A stretch of 6,132 nt of DNA from assembly GCA_026988445.1 (NCBI GenBank), contig JALSLF010000611.1, forward strand, positions 1 through 6,132. The letters run 5' to 3'. Source of the stretch: Bacteroidales bacterium. Lineage in GTDB: Bacteria > Bacteroidota > Bacteroidia > Bacteroidales > NBLH01. The position numbers were made by a program, and so were the translations under genes. The notes beneath the pieces were generated by a model. The model worked only from the letters and a program-made list of their open reading frames with translations. It ran no database searches and had not been told where the DNA came from. Below are positions 1-4,271 of the stretch, one piece after another (the stretch's first letter is position 1; each line of letters opens with the position of its first letter).

Positions 1-35
1 CAAAAAAGAAAAAACGTATGAATTAAGTTCCTTAA
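1..35 (-). terminator. Possible terminator of the minus-strand membrane protein gene
   Basis: Read on the minus strand just after the stop codon, a short hairpin (TTAAG, loop GAA, CTTAA; plus-strand 23-35) is followed about ten bases later by two T-runs (plus-strand A-runs at 1-14). The stem has only five AT-rich pairs and the T-tract does not touch it, so this is a weak intrinsic terminator at best. The element may continue beyond the window edge. Confidence 0.3.
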
Positions 36-39
36 ATAA

Positions 40-1698
40 TTATTGTACAAATTCCTCTTCTTTTTTCTTTTGTGCTTTTGTTTTTTGAAGCTTGATGTTC
101 AAATTATCAAATCGTGAAATATCTACCAATTCATTTTCATCTTCATCATAGGTAATTTCAACACTATCACCCACTTGTGTAATCGTAATTTCGTTAGATA
201 TTAATGAACTGCCTACAAATATTTTATTTTCAGGATTTTGTAACATAATATAATAAAAAGTATTACCATTCCGAATATCTTTTGATAAACGCATAACTAC
301 CGATTTTACCGAAAACGATTCGGAAAAACGATTGGGTGCTACTGCATTTCCTTTACTGTGTAATGCATTTTTATAAGCACGCAATGCTTCTTTTATATTA
401 TTTCCTACGCCTACTATGGTGTAATCTTCAACCGAAACCATAGCAATCATTTTAATCAGTCCTGCATTATCTTTTAAAGACATAACATAGGTAGGAATTC
501 CGTTGATGTTATAAGTAATGGGGAAAGTAGCATCATAGCCTTTTTCCTGAACTTTGCCTTCGGCAGAGCGGCGCGCAGCTTGTTCAGTTGCACCAATTTG
601 TTTGTACCATGTAGTTTCTTTTGTCCGGGTATCTACCAAAACAAAGCCAACCGTACCTTCATCACTACCTACCGAAGTAAGCCCTGTGTACCAATATGCC
701 CGATTGTTTACACCATAAACTAAGGATATTCCTTTGGTAGTTGTTAATTTATCTTCATTAGAAAAATTCCAAAATCCTTTAACGTATTCACCCCAATCGT
801 TTAATTGTTCCACAATAAAATTTTCCGGTTGAATGCGGTCAATCCATTCAGGTGCATCTTCAATGGAATATTCTTTAATATCACCGGTTCCGGCATCTAC
901 AACAATTACCCCTACGGCATCATTACCGCCAAAACCAACTTTTTTAACATATTTAGTAACTACCCAAAAAGGATTGCCATCATCGTCAATTTCAAAAGTA
1001 TAATCAGTAAAAGCTTTACTCATAAAGCCGTTAAAATAGATATGCCTTGGCAGATAATCGGAAAAAAAAGCATTTTTTTGATATTTAATGCGAACAGGCT
1101 TTCCGTTTACTTCCTGAACCAAACGAACATCGCGCTCATTGGTAGCCGAAACCATAACATAACCGGGAGTGCCTTGTCTGTTTTTTCGCCATTTAAAAAA
1201 ACCGCTGTGCAATAAGGGAGCCACCCAATATAATTTTCCGTTTACTTTTTGGATATTAAAAGTTCCTAATGTCGTTTGACTGCCAAGCGAAGGTTTTGTA
1301 CCCAAAACTTTATCGCCTACACGATAGGCAATGGATTTATCTACAATACGAATTTCTTCGGTGGATATAGGGGCTACATGATTTGAAAAATCTTTACCTA
1401 ATTTAACTTCACCGATTATATTGCGGTATTGTTTAGCATGAAACACGGGAGCACTGGTGATAAGAGGTACAAATATTAAAAAAATAACGGCTAAAGCCGT
1501 TAAAGCAGGCAGTAATTTGCTTGCTTTATTTATTTTATTTGATGTTTTTAAAGAATATTCAATACCGGTAAGTCCCGCAAGAATCATTAAAACAAGAACC
1601 GGTAAGCCGGCGTAACCGAAATTTAAGACCGGTTGAAACAAATAAACAAATAGCCAAGCAAAAGCTATGGATAGAATTGTGTAAATAAAATATCTCAT
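40..1698 (-). CDS. Membrane-anchored protein of unknown function, three N-terminal TM segments
   Basis: The family was not recognised. The 552-residue product opens with three hydrophobic stretches at about residues 4-25, 29-46 and 62-84. A soluble part of roughly 460 residues follows, and a Lys/Glu-rich tail (about 538-550). The soluble part is rich in beta-type segments and has repeated pieces of similar flavour: GTPGYVMVSA (176-185), AVGVIVVDAGTGD (251-263) and GTVGFVLVDTRTKE (348-361). The last two share the pattern GVxxVD-x-x-T and suggest an internally duplicated beta-rich fold, perhaps PepSY-like, although this is inference only. There are no catalytic motifs, lipobox or zinc site that I can see. 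The ATG at 1698 is preceded by a TATATTTG box 26 bases upstream, which supports this start. The gene is transcribed away from the other genes in the window. Its coding character is clear from the length and amino-acid composition. Confidence 0.85.
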   Translation of the reverse strand: MRYFIYTILSIAFAWLFVYLFQPVLNFGYAGLPVLVLMILAGLTGIEYSLKTSNKINKASKLLPALTALAVIFLIFVPLITSAPVFHAKQYRNIIGEVKLGKDFSNHVAPISTEEIRIVDKSIAYRVGDKVLGTKPSLGSQTTLGTFNIQKVNGKLYWVAPLLHSGFFKWRKNRQGTPGYVMVSATNERDVRLVQEVNGKPVRIKYQKNAFFSDYLPRHIYFNGFMSKAFTDYTFEIDDDGNPFWVVTKYVKKVGFGGNDAVGVIVVDAGTGDIKEYSIEDAPEWIDRIQPENFIVEQLNDWGEYVKGFWNFSNEDKLTTTKGISLVYGVNNRAYWYTGLTSVGSDEGTVGFVLVDTRTKETTWYKQIGATEQAARRSAEGKVQEKGYDATFPITYNINGIPTYVMSLKDNAGLIKMIAMVSVEDYTIVGVGNNIKEALRAYKNALHSKGNAVAPNRFSESFSVKSVVMRLSKDIRNGNTFYYIMLQNPENKIFVGSSLISNEITITQVGDSVEITYDEDENELVDISRFDNLNIKLQKTKAQKKKEEEFVQ

Positions 1699-1723
1699 GG
1701 TTTAAGGTTTTATGATTTAACAA

Positions 1724-1731
1724 TCAAATAT
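1724..1731 (-). promoter_or_regulatory. Bacteroidota-type -7 box for the membrane protein gene
   Basis: The minus strand reads TATATTTG, an exact match to the TAnnTTTG consensus, with a short AT-rich leader of about 26 bases to the ATG. No good -33 TTG is visible at the usual spacing, so the call rests on the -7 box and its position. Confidence 0.5.
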
Positions 1732-1795
1732 AAGTAAATTTTAAAGAATTATATTTTTTTTGAAAAATAATTTAGAATAAAGTACAGGAGCAAAT

Positions 1796-1862
1796 AAAAG
1801 AAAATATATCTTTGTTCAACACTTGCCCTTAAAGGGTTTTTAAGCTTTTTGGGAATATAAAC
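1796..1862 (+). repeat. Promoter/leader module, copy 1 (orphan)
   Basis: The first 21 bases (1796-1816, ending in the -7 box TATCTTTG at 1807-1814) are identical to 2675-2695 upstream of the dCMP deaminase gene. Similarity continues in patches: TTGCC, a G/T-rich stretch (GGGTTTTTAAGCTTTTTGGG versus GGTTTTAATCTTGCCGGGG), and the shared end ATATAAAC. The two copies are almost the same length (67 and 66 bases). Here the module leads only to ATG at 1865 followed by three codons and a stop, so it has no surviving gene. It may be a relic of a duplicated gene start or a mobile promoter-bearing repeat. Confidence 0.5.
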
Positions 1863-1911
1863 CAATGTCGTTTAGTTAAGAATTATTTGTAATATTCTGT
1901 ATTGAAACACA

Positions 1912-1936
1912 TTAATGATTTATTTAACATCATTAA
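1912..1936. repeat. AT-rich inverted repeat, 8-bp arms
   Basis: TTAATGAT (1912-1919) and ATCATTAA (1929-1936) are perfect inverse complements around a nine-base loop. It could be a protein-binding dyad or a weak hairpin. With only AT-rich arms the chance of coincidence is real. Confidence 0.35.
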
Positions 1937-1979
1937 GCGAAAAAATGATTTTTAAGGCTGAAAGTCTTAGTTAATTTAG

Positions 1980-1999
1980 CCCAAGTGCAACGCCTTGGG
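1980..1999 (+). repeat. CCCAAG/CTTGGG hairpin, copy 1
   Basis: CCCAAG (1980-1985) pairs with CTTGGG (1994-1999) around the loop TGCAACGC. The 3' half, GCAACGCCTTGGG, recurs exactly on the opposite strand at 2229-2241, making this one of a pair of inverted repeat-family members. Confidence 0.55.
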
Positions 2000-2089
2000 T
2001 TAAGTACGAAAATAAAATTAGTATTCGCACTGTAAGTGCAATTTAAATTACCCTTTCATGAGTTTATTTTTTATTAACTTTTAAGGTCT

Positions 2090-2114
2090 CATAGCCTGTT
2101 CCGCTATTGCGGAA
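2090..2114 (+). repeat. CATAGCCTG hairpin, copy 1
   Basis: CATAGCCTGTTCCG (2090-2103) is nearly identical to CATAGCCTGTCCCG at 2168-2181. In both, the conserved head runs into a GC-rich hairpin: here TTCCGC (2099-2104), loop TATT, GCGGAA (2109-2114). The head is constant and the stem sequence differs, as expected for members of a REP-like family and not for a simple duplication. Confidence 0.5.
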
Positions 2115-2121
2115 GAACCAC

Positions 2122-2170
2122 ATGATTAAAATAATCATTGCCCTGTATGTTTAATAATTATTTTAATCAT
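2122..2170. repeat. 14-bp perfect inverted repeat, AT-rich
   Basis: ATGATTAAAATAAT (2122-2135) is the exact inverse complement of ATTATTTTAATCAT (2157-2170), with 21 bases between. The left arm region is also self-complementary (ATGATTA-AAA-TAATCAT, 2122-2138), so two alternative folds are possible. It separates the two CATAGCCTG hairpins. Confidence 0.5.
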
Positions 2171-2192
2171 AGCCTGTCCCGTTTACGGGGCT
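2168..2192 (+). repeat. CATAGCCTG hairpin, copy 2
   Basis: The head CATAGCCTGTCCCG is followed by the stem CCCGT (2178-2182), loop TT, ACGGG (2185-2189). AGC at 2171 can also pair with GCT at 2190-2192, leaving a CTGT bulge. A wider pair, GCCCTG (2140-2145) with CAGGGC (2198-2203), encloses it. Confidence 0.45.
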
Positions 2193-2229
2193 TGTTTCAG
2201 GGCGCTTTTATAAAGTGTTTGATTTATCC

Positions 2230-2247
2230 CCAAGGCGTTGCCCTTGG
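2230..2247 (-). repeat. CCCAAG/CTTGGG hairpin, copy 2 (inverted)
   Basis: CCAAGG (2230-2235) pairs with CCTTGG (2242-2247) around CGTTGC. On the minus strand it reads CCAAGGGCAACGCCTTGGGG, matching copy 1 at 1980-1999 except at a few positions. The two copies face each other across about 230 bases. Confidence 0.5.
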
Positions 2248-2350
2248 CTTAGTATAAATTTGGTTTTCAGCCAGTTTAGTATTTAAAAAATATAAAATTA
2301 TATTAATTCAACAGCTCTGTGTTTTTTTGTAACCCGTAGATATTAAGTAA

Positions 2351-2380
2351 TTATCAATAGCCGCAGGCTTTAGCCTGCGG
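2351..2380 (+). repeat. REP-like element TTRTCAATAG + 9-2-9 hairpin, copy 1
   Basis: TTATCAATAG (2351-2360) is followed by a perfect hairpin with nine-base GC-rich arms, CCGCAGGCT (2361-2369) and AGCCTGCGG (2372-2380), and a two-base centre. The same head and the same geometry occur on the minus strand at 2583-2612 with different arm sequence. A short conserved head next to a compensating stem is the layout of REP sequences. Confidence 0.6.
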
Positions 2381-2401
2381 AGAAATAAACCAAGCACAAA
2401 A

Positions 2402-2451
2402 CCGGTGCAAGTATTACTCTTTTTTAAAAGCTGTACCTTTTCATGCACCGG
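2402..2451. repeat. CCGGTGCA/TGCACCGG inverted repeat
   Basis: CCGGTGCA (2402-2409) and TGCACCGG (2444-2451) are exact inverse complements separated by 34 bases. The spacer contains TTTTTTAAAAG. The arms are GC-rich in an AT-rich setting, which makes chance less likely. The function is unknown. Confidence 0.45.
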
Positions 2452-2500
2452 AATTTAAAGAGTTTCCCCGTGTTGGTAAAACTATTGGGTTAAATTTATT

Positions 2501-2578
2501 ATTACAATAATACTTTAAATTTCAATTCAGACAAATGTAAAAAGGCTAAAGCCCGTATTTGTCAGGTGGTATTGTAAT
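2501..2578. repeat. Nested inverted repeats
   Basis: Outer arms ATTACAATA (2501-2509) and TATTGTAAT (2570-2578) enclose a second pair, GACAAAT (2530-2536) and ATTTGTC (2557-2563). These in turn enclose GGC-TAAA-GCC (2544-2553). The centre AGGCTAAAGCC recalls the AGGCTTTAGCC core of the hairpin at 2361-2380 on the opposite strand, so this may be a degenerate relative. Confidence 0.4.
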
Positions 2579-2582
2579 TGTC

Positions 2583-2612
2583 CCCCAACTTTTAAGTCGG
2601 GGCTATTGACAA
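2583..2612 (-). repeat. REP-like element TTRTCAATAG + 9-2-9 hairpin, copy 2
   Basis: On the minus strand this reads TTGTCAATAG and then a hairpin of nine-base arms around two bases (CCCCGACTT, centre, AAGTTGGGG). The arms, plus-strand 2583-2591 and 2594-2602, have one non-Watson-Crick position. It shares its head and its 9-2-9 geometry with copy 1 at 2351-2380 in inverted orientation. Confidence 0.6.
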
Positions 2613-2674
2613 CTGGTCATTTTCCAAACAACTATAAAAAAATAATTTTCGATGAATATTTATAAAACATAATA

Positions 2675-2740
2675 AAAAGAAAATATATCTTTGTTTATTA
2701 CGATTGCCGACAAGGTTTTAATCTTGCCGGGGATATAAAC
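2675..2740 (+). promoter_or_regulatory. Promoter/leader module, copy 2, driving the dCMP deaminase
   Basis: TATCTTTG at 2686-2693 fits the Bacteroidota -7 consensus exactly and lies 58 bases before the ATG at 2751. The -33 TTG is not evident. The leader holds a hairpin, CCGACAAG (2707-2714), loop GTTTTAAT, CTTGCCGG (2723-2730), with one mismatch, and ends in GGATATAAAC. The whole module is a diverged copy of 1796-1862. The hairpin could modulate translation or act as attenuator-like leader structure, which is inference. Confidence 0.55.
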
Positions 2741-2750
2741 AGAATTTATT

Positions 2751-3176
2751 ATGATCGATTTAAATGAAAAACAATTAAAATTAGATAAGCGTTATTTACG
2801 TATGGCACAGGTTTGGGCTGAAAACTCTTATTGTAAACGCAGGAAAGTGGGTGCTCTGATTGTTAAAGATAAGATGATTATATCGGATGGATATAACGGA
2901 ACACCTGCCGGATTTGAAAATATTTGCGAAGACGAAACCGGCAAAACAAAAGCCTATGTACTTCATGCCGAAGCAAATGCTATTACAAAAGTGGCAAAAT
3001 CGAACAACAGTAGCGAAAATTCTACACTTTATGTAACCACATCCCCTTGCTTGGAATGTTCAAAACTAATTATTCAGGCGGGAATTAAACGGGTGGTTTT
3101 TGCTGAAAAATACCGTATTGAAGACGGACTGGATTTGTTAAAAAGGGTGGGTGTTGAATTGGTTCATGTTGAATAG
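2751..3176 (+). CDS. Deoxycytidylate (dCMP) deaminase
   Basis: This cytosolic zinc enzyme converts dCMP to dUMP, the substrate of thymidylate synthase, and so feeds dTTP synthesis. The 141-residue length is normal for the short bacterial ComEB-type enzymes. The deaminase zinc site is complete: His72 and the proton-shuttling Glu74 in LHAEANAI, and Cys100 and Cys103 in TSPCLEC. The segment SDGYNGTPAGFENICED (45-61) is characteristic of dCMP deaminases and argues against TadA, RibD or cytidine deaminase. The N-terminal helix RYLRMAQVWAENSYC (14-28) also fits. The ATG is chosen because it lies after a good promoter and the family usually begins just before this helix. No Shine-Dalgarno is visible. 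The stop is followed within 20 bases by the palindrome cluster of the RAYT unit, which may shape the 3' end of the mRNA. Confidence 0.95.
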   Translation: MIDLNEKQLKLDKRYLRMAQVWAENSYCKRRKVGALIVKDKMIISDGYNGTPAGFENICEDETGKTKAYVLHAEANAITKVAKSNNSSENSTLYVTTSPCLECSKLIIQAGIKRVVFAEKYRIEDGLDLLKRVGVELVHVE

Positions 3177-3192
3177 AAAATGGATGGTTATT

Positions 3193-3234
3193 GTAGACGT
3201 TGCAGGTAGAGACGTTGCACTGCAACGTCTCTAC
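3193..3234 (+). repeat. RAYT-associated palindrome, copy 1 (upstream flank)
   Basis: A degenerate half-unit GTAGACGTTGCA (3193-3204, two bases short) is followed by a full 29-bp palindrome. The palindrome is GTAGAGACGTTGCA (3206-3219), one central C, and TGCAACGTCTCTAC (3221-3234). The arms are perfectly complementary. It lies 17 bases after the deaminase stop and 42 bases before the transposase ATG. An A/C-rich run of CAA and ATCACA steps (3235-3261) follows. Confidence 0.9.
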
Positions 3235-3275
3235 AACAACAACAACAATCACAATCACAATAAAAAACAAACAGC

Positions 3276-3956
3276 ATGTCGAACGAATTATATAAAAATA
3301 AATATCGAATAAAATCGGCACGTTTACCCGGTTGGGATTACAGAAATAATGCCGCATATTTTATTACAATTAACACATATAAACATTTTCATTTTTTTGG
3401 AAAAATAGAAAACGGAAAGTCAATATTGAACAAAAACGGAAAAATAACGGAAGAATATATTAAATTGATACCTAAATTCAATTTATACACCCAAATAGAC
3501 ATATTTACGGTTATGCCCAATCACGTTCATTTTATTTTGACATTGTTTAACCCAAACAAACAAACCGCCGATTTTGTGTATATTGATAATAACGCAATCG
3601 AAAATATTGTTAATAATAATTGTGGAAATGTTGCAGGTAGAGACGTTGCAGCAGGTAGTAGAGACGTTGCAGTGCAACGTCTCTACAACAACAATAACGA
3701 TACCGCCGACATCATCGACATACGCAAACAAATGTCAAAAATATCCCCAAAATCAGGATCGGTATCATTAATAATGCGCACGTTTAAATATGCTGTTAAA
3801 AAATACATACGCAAAAAATTAAACATAGCCGATTTTGATTGGCAGGAACGTTTCCACGACCATATAATACGAAATAAACATGAATACAGGCGAATATATA
3901 ATTACATAAAAAACAACCCGAAAAATTGGAATAATGATAAATTTAATATAAAATAA
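3276..3956 (+). CDS. REP-associated tyrosine transposase (RAYT, IS200-like Y1 family)
   Basis: This is a single-strand DNA endonuclease/transposase of the HUH superfamily that cuts next to REP hairpins through a 5'-phosphotyrosine link. The HUH motif is in VMPNHVHFIL (His83, His85). The C-terminal block DWQERFHDHIIRNKHEYRR (178-196), followed by IYNYIKNNPKNW (197-208), matches the RAYT signature. Aligned from memory with the E. coli protein, Tyr200 is the catalytic tyrosine. The N-terminus NKYRIKSARLPGWDYRNNAAYFITI is typical of Bacteroidota RAYTs, which supports the ATG at 3276. The 226 residues exceed the E. coli enzyme (about 165). Part of the excess is a linker whose residues 121-137 (GRDVAAGSRDVAVQRLY) are the translation of an embedded copy of the flanking palindrome, followed by an Asn run. 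The frame is intact, with both catalytic motifs and no stops, so the enzyme may be functional. Confidence 0.93.
   Translation: MSNELYKNKYRIKSARLPGWDYRNNAAYFITINTYKHFHFFGKIENGKSILNKNGKITEEYIKLIPKFNLYTQIDIFTVMPNHVHFILTLFNPNKQTADFVYIDNNAIENIVNNNCGNVAGRDVAAGSRDVAVQRLYNNNNDTADIIDIRKQMSKISPKSGSVSLIMRTFKYAVKKYIRKKLNIADFDWQERFHDHIIRNKHEYRRIYNYIKNNPKNWNNDKFNIK
3637..3686 (+). repeat. RAYT-associated palindrome, copy 2, inside the transposase gene
   Basis: A forward half-unit GTAGAGACGTTGCA (3637-3650) and a seven-base spacer are followed by a full 29-bp palindrome: GTAGAGACGTTGCA (3658-3671), central G, TGCAACGTCTCTAC (3673-3686). A further partial half-unit, GTTGCAG, begins at 3630. It differs from copy 1 only at the central base of the palindrome and is followed by a similar AACAACAATAAC run. 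It encodes residues 121-137 of the transposase. Confidence 0.92.
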
Positions 3957-3961
3957 ATTGT

Positions 3962-4027
3962 AATTCTGTGTAGAGACGTTGCGAATTCATGTAGAGACGT
4001 TGCGGTGCAACGTCTCTACACAGAATT
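3962..4027 (+). repeat. RAYT-associated palindrome, copy 3 (downstream flank)
   Basis: Two forward half-units GTAGAGACGTTGC (3970-3982 and 3991-4003) are followed by one reverse half-unit GCAACGTCTCTAC (4007-4019). The inner forward unit gives a 13-bp stem with a GGT loop. The outer unit, extended by flanking bases, gives a 21-bp stem (3962-3982 with 4007-4027). The two stems compete for the same 3' arm. It starts six bases after the transposase stop and may also end its transcript. Confidence 0.9.
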
Positions 4028-4100
4028 TATATAAATTTTTATTTTTAATTTTAAAAACTTAAATTTGGCTAATGTTTTGCACCTTTACAGATGCACGCAC

Positions 4101-4248
4101 CTGTGGCAGGGATTGAAGCGGTAGCTCCCGATGGTGAAAAATATACAAAACTAAAATTAAAAGAGCGATTGAAATGAGCTCCTTTAAATTTTATAGTTTT
4201 GTTATTTTTCATTATCGGGACTACAAGCGGAAAGCCCGCAGCCACCCA
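4101..4248 (+). ncRNA. Structured RNA-like element, tentatively Flavo-1-like, in the S41 peptidase leader
   Basis: Two conserved-looking blocks, GGCAGGGATTGAAGCGGTAG (4105-4124) and GGGACTACAAGCGGAAAGCC (4217-4236), flank a very long hairpin. TCCCGATGG (4126-4134) pairs with TTATCGGGA (4212-4220). The stem continues through the A-rich side (4135-4166) with the T-rich side (4178-4211) with a few bulges, closing on an 11-base loop at 4167-4177. GTGGC (4103-4107) can pair with GCCAC (4241-4245) to close the whole. From memory, the GGGATTGAAGCGG and AGCGGAAAGCCCG signatures with a variable hairpin between them fit the Flavo-1 RNA motif of Bacteroidota, but this is unverified. It ends 23 bases before the S41 start, so it may be a separate small RNA or part of that mRNA leader. 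The upstream TTTTGCACCTTTAC is at best a poor -7 region. Confidence 0.5.
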
Positions 4249-4271
4249 AATATAAATATTAATTATTTTTT

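Larger units (their letters stand above)
1865..2670. other. Gene-free region filled with hairpin repeats
   Basis: No open reading frame of credible length or composition lies here on either strand, and no tRNA or rRNA is visible. The region holds at least eight inverted repeats from several families, listed separately. A small extra hairpin, GCACT-GTA-AGTGC, sits at 2027-2039. Otherwise the sequence is AT-rich filler. The pattern suggests an intergenic site that has accumulated palindromic elements, not a decayed coding region, though a fully eroded gene cannot be excluded. Confidence 0.65.
3193..4027 (+). mobile_element. RAYT/REP unit: transposase gene bracketed by its palindromes
   Basis: The unit consists of palindrome cluster 1 (3193-3234), a RAYT gene (3276-3956) with palindrome cluster 2 inside it, and palindrome cluster 3 (3962-4027). 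All clusters have the same polarity: one or more forward half-units (GTAGAGACGTTGC) and then a single reverse half-unit. In known RAYT systems the HUH transposase recognises REP hairpins beside its own gene, so these palindromes are the likely substrates. No target-site duplication or IS200-type ends were identified. RAYTs are usually domesticated and single-copy, so this need not be an actively moving element. Confidence 0.65.

Noticed and set aside
805..1215. Plus-strand open frame of 136 codons opposite the membrane protein gene
   Set aside because: It is a shadow of the minus-strand gene. Its composition (many Asn, Ile, Phe) and lack of any motif fit antisense reading of AT-rich coding DNA.
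1865..1879. Tiny reading frame ATG TCG TTT AGT TAA after the orphan promoter module
   Set aside because: Four codons cannot be supported as a gene. It is noted only because its ATG sits near the position of the deaminase start relative to the duplicated module.
2751..3176. tRNA adenosine deaminase or riboflavin deaminase identity for the zinc deaminase
   Set aside because: The GYNGTPAGFENICED segment before the HAE motif and the overall 141-residue layout are those of dCMP deaminases.
3574..3771. Open frames in other registers and on the minus strand across the transposase and its palindromes (for example 3085-3357, 3483-3731 and 3574-3771)
   Set aside because: They exist because the palindromes lack stops in four of six frames. 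Their products are dominated by the translated repeat (VETLQCNVST) and low-complexity Val or Ile runs, and they overlap well-supported genes.
3193..4027. CRISPR array from the repeated GTAGAGACGTTGC units
   Set aside because: The repeats are few, irregularly spaced (hundreds of bases apart, one inside a gene) and internally palindromic. There are no regular spacers and no cas genes.
4065..4087. Promoter for the structured leader (TTG at 4065-4067 with CACCTTTA at 4080-4087, or ATGTTTTG at 4072-4079)
   Set aside because: Each candidate -7 box has two mismatches to TAnnTTTG and the TTG spacing is far too short, so no confident promoter could be placed.
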